DNA of 64,000 bases, taken from NCBI GenBank assembly GCA_003184365.1, contig NKYR01000012.1, positions 124,001 through 188,000 on the forward strand, read 5' to 3'. The position numbers were made by a program, and so were the translations under genes. Every line of letters begins with the position of its first letter. Positions within the stretch are counted from its first letter, which is position 1. This document shows, piece by piece, positions 24,801 through 37,418 of the stretch. The notes beneath the pieces are model-generated. The model was given only the letters and a program-made list of their open reading frames with translations. It was not told where the DNA came from and made no database searches. This stretch comes from Evernia prunastri. Taxonomy: Eukaryota; Ascomycota; Lecanoromycetes; Lecanorales; Parmeliaceae.

Positions 24801-27250
24801 ACTGTACTGTGTGACGCTGATGAGAGCCTAAAAGATAGAGGAAAAGGTATGTGTCTGCTCGTCGTATGGAAGATGTAATTGGAGCCCCACCATTCGCTTC
24901 GCTCATACCGACATGCTAGATGCGCGCGGCAATGTCAGACCCTTTGACAAGCGCATAAGGCTCTAGGAATTTATATCTCAATCTGAGAGCTCTGACATTC
25001 GGAATTTCGATTACGAACCGTTTGGAACGTGAGTCCCCACTCGATGATTCCGACTAGGATTTCGCAGAATATCAGAGAGCTTGCCACATCTGATGGGGAT
25101 CGAGGTTCCACCAGATTCCATGATTTCCTTCAGCTCACATTTTGCAGGTAGCCACCAGCGTCGTCCTTGACGTACTCACGTCTATTCAATACAGAGTGAG
25201 GGCCGCGGCCGATAGGACATCGAATTCTCTGCAAATAGATAAAGCATTCAGCGGCCTCATGTTTCGCTCAACAACGCCGATCGAATCGACCCATGACAAG
25301 ACAGCCGCTTGAAAATAGGTCGGCAGCATATCAAAGCATTCAAGGACTCGGATCGACGGGCTCACATGAGCAAAAGGGATATGATATGGGCTGCAGAGGA
25401 TATTGCTGGTTTAGTGTGCAGTCTTAGTTAGCTCCTCAGCCCCTCCAACTCAGCCTGGGTCCTTCCATTGCCAACTTACACTTCTAACATATGGGTGGGC
25501 TGGTACTCCATTTGAGCCCTTGTGCTTGTCGTTGGGGCGCGTCTCAGGTACCGACTACCGCATGTTGGGCTTCGCCGCACTGGAAGTCTTTACTACCTTT
25601 CAATGATTGCATGACCACAGGCCACGAAGATACCAAGGGTTCCCTTTCGAAGCCCCTCTCCTGCAGTTTGTGCCACCATTACGAGCTCCAAAGGTATTTA
25701 AGCTCAAGCCCATTTGGCCACGGAGCGGCGAGAGGTCCCCATCCTAGTCCTAGCTTCTGGCATAGGAGATGACGTCTTGGGTGGGGATTCGATCGTTGAA
25801 GGCCTCGACTACGAAGATCTCTACTACACAGTTGGTGGCGTGCTTCTTCATGTCACAGAGAACCTGGAATCAGCCCCTCATCGCATTCGGGACTCTGGTC
25901 GTCTAAAGAACCTGTGAATTGACGCACTCCCGAGCCTCAAAAGATCCTCAAAGCAAGCTTGACCTATTACCTTATACATCCTGTCACTTGGTTTGACATT
26001 TCTCGGATTTTTCGAGACTCGGACGGAGACTTCCCAGAGTTCTGGACTCCGCAAGTACGATATTGAAGCAATTTTTTTGGTTAGTGGCTTGCTCCTAGAG
26101 TCACTTAAAATCAGCTGATTAGCGGTTACGAAGCATGGATGCAAGGCGTTGCATCAAGCAAACGGGTAGTGCAGCAAAGTCAAGATCTTTGTATGCTTTG
26201 CAAACATGAGTATGCCACAGTTGAAAGAAGTTTTTGTGTGCGTTGCGCTGATTACAAACCAAAATGAGGCTCGTCAAAGCTAAGGGAGAAGATTCATTTG
26301 ACTGAGACTGGCTACCACCTAAACAATCCATTTGCTGTACATGATGGTGATATCATTTTTTGGCTCTACCCCGATCGCTCAATGTTTGTACTGCGAAAGG
26401 CATTCGAGAATCGCTAGAATCTAGTTGGTCATTTTAGGCACCTAGAAATCGACTTTTGGAGGCCATACATTCGGGATCATGCACCCCAAAGCCAAGTATG
26501 TAGATTGCGTTAATAGGCTGAAGGGACTGATAGCGTGCTGCTATGCTTTTCGCGAGGTACGAGGATAGAACCTTAGAACCACAGGCCGAGGAGCTGATGG
26601 TGCATAGATTACCCGACCGCGATGTTTTATCCACAAGAGTCGAAGTGCTCCTCGGAGATGGCCCAGTCGAGCATGAAGTGCCAAGAGACTTGTTTTTCGT
26701 GCGACCCACACTCATCAGCAACTCGCGGAGGATCTCTGCCGCCATGCTCGACCAAGGCTGCCCCTCTGCTCTCTGCACTGTATATTCTATCTTTGGAGAT
26801 TGTACGTACCATCACGGCTCCTTTCTTGCTTGTCCCCAATGACCCCAGCTCAGCCCTCAAGCCTGATGGTAAGAGTAGCATGAATACCTGACCGATCAAG
26901 CCACGACCGGTTTTGGAAGCTGGTAAGGTTCAAAAGTACCCAGAATGGAGCTTTGGACTCGCGTAGGGCGGTTCGAGGGATGAGGGACGCTCATGGTGAA
27001 GAAAGTGGACTGCACAGTGGCCGAGTCTTGGAATGAAATAATCCTTCAAATATAGATCGTTGGCTCAATGATTAAGTCAGGTACATTAAATATATCGGAT
27101 CTTATAGAATCAACCACTTTACTCAATTTCATTCATTTCGAATTTCGACACCAAGGCTTAGCGTCACGCTAATCGAGTAAGCTCTAGCACGATTAAATCT
27201 TGGCGCTTTGGATCTAACTTTCTTCAACCGCACATCCATCTGCAATACGC
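24801..27250. other. Long interval without a recognised gene
   Basis: Several frames of 60-110 codons were examined. The one at 25714-25917 on the plus strand reads like a soluble protein but has no ATG and no partner exon. Frames at 26434-26899 on both strands conflict with each other. The final 150 bp contain the promoter of the exonuclease gene at 27251. Confidence 0.35.
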
Positions 27251-29410
27251 ATGGACCTTACGATCATGGGTGGTGGATACAACAAGAAGCGCAAGCATGA
27301 TCAGTATGCCCAAGATGGCACCAATGGGGACAGCACCATTGGCGTTGGCGCCACACTTGCGCACCTGCGCAATGAGCCCAGGCCAGTCCAAGGGCCTAAC
27401 GAGCATAAGTCCGAGTCAGCAGAGTGGACCACCGTCGGAAGAGGAGGGAAGAGATTGAAGAACAACCAATACCCGTGTCTTGGCTACTCAGATTTACATA
27501 AAATGCACACAAGTGTCAACATCAACCACCTGCAGACTCTGGTTCTCTACTGCCTGGCAGATGCTACATCTCCACAGTTCGTGTCTGTAAGACATCACGC
27601 GATGGTCAGGAAAGCTGTGGTCTTGCTAGTTCCTGGCTTAGAGAAAGGCATGTTCGATGGCAGTATTCCATTAGATGGGCCAAGAGAAAGTCCCAATGGC
27701 GCCGACGGGCTGATGGAAGGTAGAAAGGTTTCGAGAGAATCTGTAGCTAATGAGCTAGAATCCAATCCATACAACATGAAGCCTCCACCAAAGTCCCCTG
27801 ATGACTATCTGCCTACGCCTTTGTCGCCTGATAAGCTACCAGTACCCCTAAAGCCACTCGCAGATATCTTTTCCCATATCTGGCCTGTCAAGGCTCCGGG
27901 AGATGAGAAGTATGGAAGGGTGCACTCGCCATTACATGCTATGCTTAACTCGCCCATTACAAAGACAATGGAGGACAAGAAGGAGGACAAGCAGATCAAG
28001 GGACCAAAACCAGCAAGGGAAGGGAGGAATTGGGAAAATAAGCGCACGCCTATTACGGCCTTTGTCTCCTCTGGAGAAGAGCTCGACGAAAATGACTACA
28101 CCCTACATCCAGCTTCTTTCTCCACCCCGTCGGAGAAAGAGGTAGGCATTCAACGAAGGGCAAAGGACAAGCAAACAGCGGATGATGGCTGGGTGGATAC
28201 AATGGTAGACAAGCTTGAGGATGGAATTGCCAAGGACAAAGATGTCGAGAAGGGAAGTGTGACGGACGGCCGAAGCATAATTGCCATGGACTGCGAGATG
28301 TGTAGAGTGGAAGGCGGCGAGATGGCATTAACACGGATCAGCTTAGTTGGATGGGACGGGAACGTCCTCCTTGACGAATTGGTTAAGCCAGATAAGCCTA
28401 TTATCGACTACCTCACACCATACTCCGGTATCACACCAGCCAAACTCGAGAACGTCACCACCAACCTCAAAGACATTCAGAACCGGCTTCTCAAAGAAAT
28501 CACTTCAAGGCATATACTCATTGGCCACTCTCTCAATTCCGACCTCATGGCGCTCAGGCTCACCCACCCTTTTGTCATCGACACCTCTATCCTTTATCCG
28601 CATCCTCGCGGCCCGCCCATGAAGTCTTCCTTGAAATGGCTCGCACAGAAATACTTAGGTCGCGAGATCCAGAAAGGCCATGGTACCAAGGGTCACGACA
28701 GCGTTGAAGACGCACGGGCTTGCCTTGATCTCGTGAAGATGAAGTGCGAACGAGGTCCGCAATGGGGCACGAGCGAGGCGACCGTCGAGTCCATCTTCAA
28801 GCGTTTGAGAAGGACACCAAGAGCCGGATCAGCGAACAATGCCAGCAATGATGGTAAGACAGGTGCAATCGTTGACCAAGGCGTTCCGGAGAGGAACTTT
28901 GGCTCTATGGCGAGTTACTGCATCGGCTGCGCTGATGACGCTGGAGTCGTAGCAGGTGTCAAGAGAGCTGTGCTTGGCGATGAGGATGGCAGCTATATCC
29001 CTGGTGGAGGCGTGGACTTCACATGGGCTCGATTCCAAGAGCTAGCCGCTTTCCGCGGCTGGTGGAACGACAACAGGCGGCGTGTCTCCGACCACAGGCC
29101 TCAAGATGCTATTCCCACCTCCTGCGAATCTCCTTCTACAGCCCTTGCAGAGGCAGTCTCAAAAACAATCAATGATATCAAAGCGGTTCGTGACATCCTT
29201 CCTCCTTGCACCTTGCTAGTCGTATACAGCGGCACAGGCGATCCGCGTGAAATGGCTCGCCTACAAGAAATGCAACGAACTTTTAAGCGGGAGTATGCAG
29301 TGAAGAAGTGGGACGAATTGAGCGTCAAATGGACCGACACCGAAGAGCAGGGGCTCACGATGGCTTGTAGGAAGGCGAGGGAGAGTTTAGGGTTCATGAT
29401 GATTACCTGA
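27251..29410 (+). CDS. REX1: Rex1/Rnh70-type RNA exonuclease, DEDDh family
   Basis: This is a single exon of 719 aa from ATG 27251. The N terminus (GGYNKKRKHDQ) is basic and fits nuclear targeting. The exonuclease domain spans about residues 340-520. It contains AMDCEMCRVEGGEMALTRIS (D347, E349), IGHSLNSDL (D431) and KGHDSVEDARACLDL (H482, D487). Together these are the DEDDh catalytic set that binds two metal ions. ILYPHPRGPPMKSSLKWLAQ is characteristic of the REXO1/Rex group. Yeast Rex1 trims 3' ends of 5S rRNA, 5.8S precursors and tRNAs in the nucleus; the same role is inferred here. The C-terminal 200 residues are less conserved. No lesion is visible. Confidence 0.9.
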   Translation: MDLTIMGGGYNKKRKHDQYAQDGTNGDSTIGVGATLAHLRNEPRPVQGPNEHKSESAEWTTVGRGGKRLKNNQYPCLGYSDLHKMHTSVNINHLQTLVLYCLADATSPQFVSVRHHAMVRKAVVLLVPGLEKGMFDGSIPLDGPRESPNGADGLMEGRKVSRESVANELESNPYNMKPPPKSPDDYLPTPLSPDKLPVPLKPLADIFSHIWPVKAPGDEKYGRVHSPLHAMLNSPITKTMEDKKEDKQIKGPKPAREGRNWENKRTPITAFVSSGEELDENDYTLHPASFSTPSEKEVGIQRRAKDKQTADDGWVDTMVDKLEDGIAKDKDVEKGSVTDGRSIIAMDCEMCRVEGGEMALTRISLVGWDGNVLLDELVKPDKPIIDYLTPYSGITPAKLENVTTNLKDIQNRLLKEITSRHILIGHSLNSDLMALRLTHPFVIDTSILYPHPRGPPMKSSLKWLAQKYLGREIQKGHGTKGHDSVEDARACLDLVKMKCERGPQWGTSEATVESIFKRLRRTPRAGSANNASNDGKTGAIVDQGVPERNFGSMASYCIGCADDAGVVAGVKRAVLGDEDGSYIPGGGVDFTWARFQELAAFRGWWNDNRRRVSDHRPQDAIPTSCESPSTALAEAVSKTINDIKAVRDILPPCTLLVVYSGTGDPREMARLQEMQRTFKREYAVKKWDELSVKWTDTEEQGLTMACRKARESLGFMMIT

Positions 29411-29924
29411 ACACAAAAGCAGAACAATGATACCGGGAAAGCTGTACTGTTATGCACTGTTGTATAGATCTCCCCATGGCTGCATGGCCTAAATCTGTGG
29501 ATGTGGGTGTATATGTGAACACGTGATCACAGATAGGAATAAGGCAGCGGAAATAACACGGTAGTCAGCTGTGTCTGCTGCAATGTGCTTGACAAGCACG
29601 GTAAACGACTTCATGCCCTTGCATACAATTTCAAGAACCATTTTCAACCAATTCAGTCACTCCCGTACACCCTGTATGCGTCACCTACCTGTATATCATC
29701 CCCATGTTGGGAGCGAGCAGCGGCGAGGGTGTTGCGTGGGACACTTGATACCAATTGGTACTCACCGGCATGTAAATCTATACCTGCACTCACGGTAGCA
29801 TCGCAGATGCAGCTTGAGTGGAGGACATATCCGGACGTTATTCAACGGATTTGCACAAGAAGACTCCAGTAGTGTACCTATAAAGACTAGGCAAGGGAAA
29901 GATTACAAGCCTCGCGGAGACTTC
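29411..29924. other. Intergenic, no gene recognised
   Basis: This is the 3' flank of the exonuclease gene. Nothing distinctive was seen. Confidence 0.4.
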
Positions 29925-30448
29925 CTAGCTCTTTAATGAGTAGTAAGACTTCCAAATGGACGCGTTGCCTTTGAGTGCATTCAGAGCTTCTTCCAGAGAA
30001 GGTTCGACAAAGCCACAAGGTTGCTCAACGTACAGAAGGCCCAGGCCCACGGGGTATATGGTCAGTGCTGGGAGGTCTGGAAAGCGTGCTTCAAGGGGGG
30101 ATCTGAGGTTCAAAGATGACGCACATGAGACGTCCCTGCTGGGATTCACGAAATGCAACTTTGATCGAAAGCATATCCCGCAAATGCTGGAAAGAGCAGA
30201 CCCTGGGCGCTCGACTATTTCCTCATTTCGCTTCCGAACATTCACAATGAAAACTGTATTGAGGCTCCTTTTAGAGAAACATGGAAGCACCTGTGTTGGT
30301 TTAGGTGCGCATCGTCGACATCAAACCAACCAACACCAGAGATTACTCCATGTGGAAGCTCATAAGATGCAAACGCTTGTGTTGCTATGCTAAACTCCAC
30401 ATCTAATGCTGACAGCGCATTTCTAACCATTCCTTCAATCGACTTCAT
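29925..30448 (-). CDS. Hypothetical protein, possible two-exon gene
   Basis: ATG 30448 opens MKSIEGMVRNALSALDVEFS and runs to a possible donor (CACAG|GTGCTT). A 104-nt intron (30187..30290, ending TTTCCAG) would join it in frame to 29925..30186, giving 139 aa. The second part includes ICGICF and ALTIYPVGLGLLYVEQPCGF and ends YYSLKS. No family was recognised. The two long frames and compatible phases are the only support; the donor is weak. Confidence 0.3.
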
Positions 30449-30608
30449 GCAATACCGCTCATGCTCTTTCCAACTGGCAGGACCCGATCAACGTCAACAC
30501 CGGCACAGCCTATCCATCACGGCCGTTCCCAAAACTCCTAAAATTTCATATCCTAATGCCGCCTGAAGCATTACCCCGGTTCCCCGCCTCGGCATCTTTC
30601 TATCCATC

Positions 30609-32227
30609 CTATGTCCGGCTGGCCACCACACCCCTCCAGTACTCCACCTCATCATCCTCCAATTCCATCGTCTCCATCAAGTCCCACACACTCGACGCCT
30701 CGCTCATCTCTCGGTGCCTGTATCCTGACCCGTCGTAGTCTTGTGCAGAGCCATGGACACGGCTGTTGTGTTCAGCCAACCGGACTAGACTGACGACGAA
30801 GGCGGTCCAGTGTTCGACAGCGACTGGGGAAACTGTTCCCTCGTGCTGGCGGAATTCGAGGGTGCGCGCTTCACCTGTTGTGAACTCTGGTGTTAGATTT
30901 CGATCTTGATGACAGGATGGCGCTTGGAAGGGGGGAGAACTTTTGAAAGGGATCGCAGTACCTGTTGTCCGCGCCACGTATTTCCAGTTCACGATCTTCC
31001 ACTTGTCCTTCCCACCCATGAGCTCCGAGAGCTTTGATGTCGTCATGTCTTCGGCGAAGATTTTCTCCCTTGCCCGCTTGAAGTCCAACGAGGGTGTTTG
31101 ATCCGCGTAGACGACGTCTGGATCTTCGCCAGCATCGACTGGTAATTATCAACGCGTCAGCATGGCTTTTTGTTGTGGTCGGGGCGTTAAATAATGCTTA
31201 CCTCTGGCGTCAAGGGTGTCGTATTCGGCATCTGTGAGCTCTTTTGGCTCCTCGTAGAAATTGTCGAGGTTGGATCTGAGGTCGATGTTCTCGCCATCGG
31301 CTCGAGATTTCGGGTGCAGCTCGCCGATTTTGGATTGGTACATGACTTGTATGTACGCGAGGTGCTGCAGGGTTGGTAGGGTGAACGTTGGGGGCGGTGT
31401 GCCGGCGGGATGACTAAAGAAGGCGCAGAGTTAGCATGGCTCCTTTCACGTAGGTAAATCGACGTAGACCAAGAGTCTATTTCGGGGTGTACTTACTTGG
31501 TGGGAACAGGAAGCCCGACGTGAACGTGCAACCCGCAGTGCTTGGTTGCAAAAGCGAAGTGCGTGAGTCCTTCTTGGAGAGCCGTCAGGTGTTGATGTAC
31601 CTCGGCGATGGAGGCAGAACCGTAAGGGAGGAGGACCCGGGACACCATTTCAAGAGGGTGGCTGTCCCAAGTCTCTTTCATGCTCGGCTGTTTGAACATG
31701 TGCGTGAGATCGCCCGGCGCCTTGGTATCGGAGAGCTTCTGCAGTCGCTGCGTCAAGTTCTCCCTGGTCGCGCCGACAAGGCCCCGTTCGTGCGTTAGGT
31801 GCCAGTGCGCAAAGTCGGTGTATTTGTCCTCGCTGTTAAAGGAGTCGTGGACTGCGACCCCGTCCGGGAGAAGAGCCTGGGCGGCATGCAATATCTCACC
31901 GCCGTATCCTCGGTAGCCGTACTCCTCGCGATGGGCGTCGAAGAGGTCCTGGAATTGGATGTTGTCTCGCTCGGGCGGGTAGTCGGTGGGCGTTGTGAGG
32001 CCCCAGCCCATGTACATCTGGCGGGATGTATCGCCGTGACGTCTGTCTTCGTCCACGTAGTGGCGGGAGACTTGGTTGAGCTTCCCTCGCGCTTCGTCGG
32101 GGATGTGTTTGATGATTTTGGAGTCGGAGTTCGTTTTGAGGAGGTGGTTGCGGAGGACGGTCTCGTGAAAGGCGAGGACGCATTCGACCTCGATGCCGAA
32201 GGTGACCTGGAAGGTGGAGTTGATCAT
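30609..32227 (-). CDS. Putative amidoligase family protein
   Basis: Exons are complement 31497..32227, 31202..31413, 30962..31138 and 30609..30874, giving 461 aa. The introns are 83, 63 and 87 nt and all phases agree. The N terminus has FGIEVECVL (about 10-18), the acidic GxExE motif of amidoligases. Exon 1 ends with HCGLHVHVGLPVP. Exon 4 begins with EARTLEFRQHEGT (about 374-386). The EFRxHEGT and HVHVG motifs are shared by fungal members of the Amidoligase_2 family, which belongs to the ATP-grasp/glutamine-synthetase-like carboxylate-amine ligases. The substrate is unknown. Bacterial relatives act in peptide or cell-wall modification; the fungal role is not established. Confidence 0.83.
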
Positions 32228-33844
32228 GTCGACGGTGGATTCTGGCTTTGAGTGTATTTTGTTGAGGTCACGGTTTTAAGTCGAAGATGTACTGGATGGT
32301 TGTCCTGCTTTGGTGTGAGGATATATGTATATCTACCCTCCAAGGTGTTAACGAACCGATAGTATCGATGCAGTTTCCGAGACGGGAAGGAACAAGGAAA
32401 GGTATTCACTGCTTCGCTGCAGCTAATGATGGGCTAGTAAAACCACAAACAAAGTCTGACAATGCCGCAATGTGTTCACGCAAGAAAAAGGGTATCACAC
32501 AGCAAGTGTAGTAAAGATGTTGAAATGCGGTTTTGCCAAGTTGTGGTATCTGAGTGGTTGAAATTAATTTTAAGACGATGCAAATTTGAGAAATCTGGCG
32601 GAATTTATATGCCTCAGGCTGGCTTTGATGGACGCCAAGAAATATATTGCAATTTTTTTTTCTTTCCCTTGGCATTTTCACGAGCTTCCGTATGTTGAAC
32701 ATTTGTTTTAAAGGCATTATCTTCTTATGCCAAGCATAATTTGTTGAGGTGAAAGAAGTCGCTGCTTAAATCGTGTGTGTTGCTGAGCAGGGGAAACAAC
32801 AGATCAGAAAACAGAAAGAACAACCACGCTTCAGTAAGCCATACATTCCAACTCTGTGACTTGCAAAGATAGTCAAACTGGGTTTCATCGTTGACTACCT
32901 GGTAGTGAAGTCGCGAAGAAACAAACCTTCTTTCTCCTCAGAAAAGAAGATCAAAAAAACTTCAACCACGAAACAATGCCGAAGATATGGCCGCATGGTC
33001 TTCAAAGATTTGCAAATTTGCCAGATCTCCGATGCACGACGGGACAGGACTTGCGTCGCGATTGCAATTCGTAGAGAACAGCCCTGGCATTCTAGTAAAG
33101 CTCACCCATCTCTTTGCTGTGTCCACTTTCTGGTGGAACTTGTGGAAGGAGCGACGCGATTACAGGAAGTGCTGCTGCCTCGGGAAATTAATTTTGGAGG
33201 TCATACCGGTTTGTATAGATGTCGCTTTCCTGCGGTCGAAATCGAAAGATTGATGTGAAGCCCAGAAGACATCCGGTTCCTATAATGGCACTAGATCAGG
33301 CCTGCTGTGTCAATGATAGCTTTTGTTCGATTGCGACGGACGCGTTGCACATTGTGAAGTAGTCTAAAAACTTTATTGTTGCACCTTCGAGAAGAGTATA
33401 AGGAAGTCCTTATCAATCTAGCTCTCGCGGGAATTTTTAATATTTATATTTACCTCTAATTGATTGGATGAGTTTCCAACGGCGGCAGTGGGGTTGCGCT
33501 GCGTCTGTTCTTTCGGTTTGTTGAATTGCAACAAAGATAATCACTTTGACATTGTGACCCCTTCCTTCAGGTATTCCTAGAAGATCGTGTTCGCCAATGT
33601 GGAAGCTGACAAGCTCCGGAGTTCATATTTACTTGCTTCCGTAGATGGAAAAACCTTGTCTGGAGGTTTGGGTGGATAGATTGATACGTGCTGAAGGCTC
33701 CAGCCGTTGAACGCTGAGTGACTGTCATCTTCTTGGTCGCGTTCAAAAAGGGTTTTAAACGCAATAGTTTAGTGTTGAAATCCACTGCGCGTGATTGGAA
33801 AAGAGATGGAACTTAATGTGTCATCTAAAACCGCATGACATACA
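32228..33844. other. Long interval without a recognised gene
   Basis: The first part is the promoter of the amidoligase gene. The remainder is AT-rich with homopolymer runs and short frames only. Confidence 0.4.
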
Positions 33845-34341
33845 TCATACATACCCCGTAGGGTCTTGCTCATACCCCGCAAGGATTTGTTCCACATGAG
33901 CCGCAAAAAGGTCCGGTTTCTTGTGACCGCCGAGGCGGCCTTGCACACGTTGGTGTGCCATTAGGACCGTGTCTAACGTTTTCACACGACGCTTGAGCGT
34001 CTTGCAAGGAAACATATTGCGGAAGGGCCTGGCCCCATCCGCGACGCAGGGTGCGGAAGTAAAGCACAGCAGGCGCAACGCACGGCTGGCGGCCCGACGG
34101 ACCTTTTCAATATGTTGCCCATGGTGGTCACTGTACTGCTGTTTTGCCTGTGGTTTCCCTTAACATTGAGATACATTCGGAATTCGATGACAAAGAAACT
34201 CACATCCAGCCGTGCTGTGCACAATTGGGGCCGGTGAGTAGCCAAGCGATCTTGATCTGCATGAATTGGGTATGCATATGGCGCACATGCTTCCCAGATA
34301 TATGCGTGATATAGTTGATCAAATGTAATGGAACCCGACAT
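33845..34341 (-). CDS. Orphan two-exon protein (146 aa)
   Basis: Exons are complement 34204..34341 and 33845..34147, with a 56-nt intron (GTGAGT..CCACAG) in phase 0. Exon 1 encodes MSGSITFDQLYHAYIWEACA and then TARLD. Exon 2 continues with QQYSDHHGQHIEKVRRAASR and FPCKTLKRRVKTLDTVLMAH, and ends ILAGYEQDPTGYV. The intron has a strong donor, and both exons are clean in frame. The exon 2 codons look like those of real genes. The middle is basic and helical. No family was recognised, and there is no signal peptide or membrane segment. It could be lineage-specific. Confidence 0.5.
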
Positions 34342-35065
34342 ATTGAGTAGTGAGCTGGAGAATCTAGTACGGTTGTAGTAAAGACTGTATCAAAGGACAT
34401 ATATCTGGTAGAACGAGGGAATTCGGAGCGTGAGATTTAAGAAAGATGGTGTTTCGAAGCGGAAATGAGTCAAAAAATTAACATTCATTTGAACTCTGAA
34501 AAATCCGGCTATGCAAATATTAATAGTGTGACAGCCAGAAGAGACAGAGCGCCCTTTGCCACCACCAATTCCGCCCGCAACTTCCTGATGGTCATGCCGC
34601 GGGAGCGGCGCGCACCGACGGTCTGCGGACCTGGGATAGGCCTACATAACTAACGATTAGCCAATTCATGCCGCCCGTATCCTGTCGGTCAAACGATGTT
34701 GAGTATTCGGGTCTAGGATCTCCAAAAGCGAGCTAATTGGTTTCAACGACTGAGATAGACAAAGCATGTCGTCAGAGAGTGCAGTGTCGAATGAAGCTCT
34801 GAGAAGACGGAGATTTCTGGCTAGTTGAACGCGCGTCGGACCCCTGTGGGACGATCTCGTTGAGTGGAAGTGAACTTATCAAAAACACAGTCGGTGTCGA
34901 GATTTGTCATCCCCCAAAGTCTAGCACGTCACAGCAAGAACCTGTACTCGAAGTTTCAATTCATGTATGGTAGGAACCGATGATATCGTGATGAGAGTTC
35001 ATGCCACGACGCTAAACCTCATGTCTCGCTTTGCCAAGAAGTTGTCTCGTCATCAAGGCTGGCCT
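34342..35065. other. Intergenic next to a retroelement remnant
   Basis: No gene was found. It may include more degraded DNA from the Ty3/gypsy element at 35066, but no terminal repeats were seen. Confidence 0.35.
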
Positions 35066-35401
35066 TCAGGTAAGCATAGATCTTCTGTGATATCTTGGGT
35101 TTGTTTGAGTAGGGGGTAAGGACAACGCTGTCGTGGGATCGGCTAGGTGTCCAGAGCGAGGGATAAATCTCTTCAAATGATCTCCGTGAAATGTACCTTT
35201 GATACCCCCACCATCGACTTGCTTCAAAGTGAAAGAGACTCCATGAATGCCCGCGGAGCCTGAAATCTGGAATAAACCTCTCCACCTAGGCTCAAGCTTT
35301 CTTATGTCTTTCCGGAAAAGCATGACAAAATCCCTAACGTGATGTATTACTTCGGTGACGCCTCGGTAATACCGGGCGGCCATGTCTTCCGAGCCCACCA
35401 C
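35066..35401 (-). mobile_element. Ty3/gypsy retroelement remnant: end of integrase
   Basis: The minus strand encodes MAARYYRGVTEVIHHVRDFV followed by KLEPRWRGLFQISGSAGIHG, SFTLKQVDGGGIKGTFHGDH and LKRFIPRSG. The KLxPRWRGPF...GTFHGDHLKxFxPR pattern is the C-terminal end of fungal Ty3/gypsy integrases. Upstream sequence (35402 to about 35640) is out of frame and interrupted by stops. No reverse transcriptase, gag or LTR pair was found nearby, so this is an old fragment. Confidence 0.65.
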
Positions 35402-37418
35402 GTGAGAATCTGATCAATATGTACTCCAAGGGAATCTTTTTTCCATTTCCAGGATTGGCCGCTGGTCGACTCATAAACTCTCCGAGGCGAATCGTTGTGG
35501 GAGGAATAAATTCGACCCTGTCCAACTTCTCTGGCGCACTCTCGGTGGGCTTTGAGAGGCTAAATTTCGTCGGAAGACGATGTTTCTGTTTGATTTATTA
35601 GTATACCCAACAAGTGACTAGAGAACTAGCTCTTCGGCGAGTCAGCAGTATTCATCATCTGTCGGTATTCCAGTCGCATCATGAGCAAGCTCTCCGACCT
35701 CGAGGAGTTCATTGCTGTACTGATTCGTATTCTTCCAAGACATGAACGACTTCGTAGACTTTTCTTCCTTCGTTGAGGTTATGTTAGAGAGCCTGCCTGG
35801 CGAACACCGCTGGCCAACGTCTATGTCTATCATTGCCGTTGGTTGTGGAAGTTTGAACTATCCTGACTCCTTCGCCGACGGGTCCAAGTCTTCTAGATTC
35901 TCAGGCATGGGCTCGTCCCAAAGATGCTCCGCGTCTTGCGAATGCTGGTTCTTCTGATCATATTCCTTTCCATTATGATATAGCCATTATTATCATCGAA
36001 ATCTTCATGCGTAGTGACTGGTGAGACTTCGACCATCGGGAGGTCTCTCATGACTTCAGAACTCGACTTCGCCTTTGATCAAGAGCCGTTTTCAAGCTAG
36101 GGGAAAGCTGGCAGTTTGGTTGAAGATTGAGAGCATTAAGCATAATGATCGTAGAACCTGGTTTAGACTCATTGGCTGAAATTTGCGGTACTTTTTTCTA
36201 CCAATCTTTCTATCCGTACTGTCAAGCTTTTCACCTTGCTCCCTCACCTTCAATTAGCTATTGGCCAGTGTAGCAAACCCATATGCCTCGTCAGGTCTTC
36301 TAAAGCTGTCTCTTTCCTGCCATTTTCTGCAAGCACGGACTGACAGTAGGCACTGTCGTCGCTTCTTACTGCCTTCGCTACTTGTTCTGTTTTGCGTTGA
36401 ATCCATATTGGCCTCTCTGAAGTGGAGCGAGAAAGTCTGATTGTACTTGCCGAAAGTCTCGTCTCTAGATTTGCTCCATATACATCCATCGATGGCGCGA
36501 GAAAGAATGAGCGAGCTAAGAAATCTTGTCAGCATCACTTTCTAAGGTCCGAGTGAGCTTCATACCATTTAGGATGCATTATCTTGACGTGTCCGGTTTG
36601 TGCAACCTTCCACAGGTAACTTTTATCATTTTTTCTGTGCTGTCCATCTATGAAGTACCCGACCTGTTTGTCCACGTCTTTTGTGATGATGAAGACTTAA
36701 CTTGTCTTGGTGTCGCTCTGTTGCAATGAGGCGCCCTAATAATCCGGCGCTGCTAGGCTGTGAGTAATGTTAGAAAGGATCGAAGGTCGTTGTAATGAGA
36801 ATATATATTTAGCATAATGGTCCGTGGATCAGGACAGAGTTAGAACATCAAGATATACAATGGATCTCTTTAAGTGATCTAGTATCTCTTGTTTCTTAGA
36901 ACCAGCCTCAACGTGTGTCCAGAAATGAATAAGTTCTTGTTATGAATGACCATGGCCCTCTTTCTTGTTCTCGTACTGAGCCATAAATATGCTCCATGGG
37001 TATACGCGCTATCTCCAAGGCTAACTTTCAAATCATGATGCCATTGTTGCCGATCTCGCTACTTCTTTTCATTCTCGCGAGTAGGACTGAGCCGTAGAGG
37101 CAAGGCGACTTGAATGAATTTGGCCGACAGTCGTTTGTATTGTACCAAATGGACTCTGAGGTGATTCTGTAGTGTTATCCAGTTGAGCATGCCTCCGCGA
37201 TCGTATAGACATGGGTGTTGAATCTCATCATGTCATATGCAATTGGCATGACCTCATCATGAGGCTTTTGTACTTTGAGGAGGTAGGTGTTAAACACTCT
37301 ATACAAGTGCCGCGGCGATCAATCAGTAGCATCGATGCAGATAAAAAATTGTACCCCTTTGATGAGTAGGTAATAAGCAGTGGGTGAAAATTGACGTTTA
37401 TTCACCGTCCTGATCACT
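35402..37418. other. Gene-poor interval, probably transposon-derived in part
   Basis: The 35402-36100 part may be more of the decayed gypsy element. From 36100 on only short conflicting frames were seen. Confidence 0.35.

Noticed and set aside
26434..26899. Possible minus-strand two-exon gene
   Set aside because: Frames start with non-ATG codons and no donor/acceptor pair joins them in phase.
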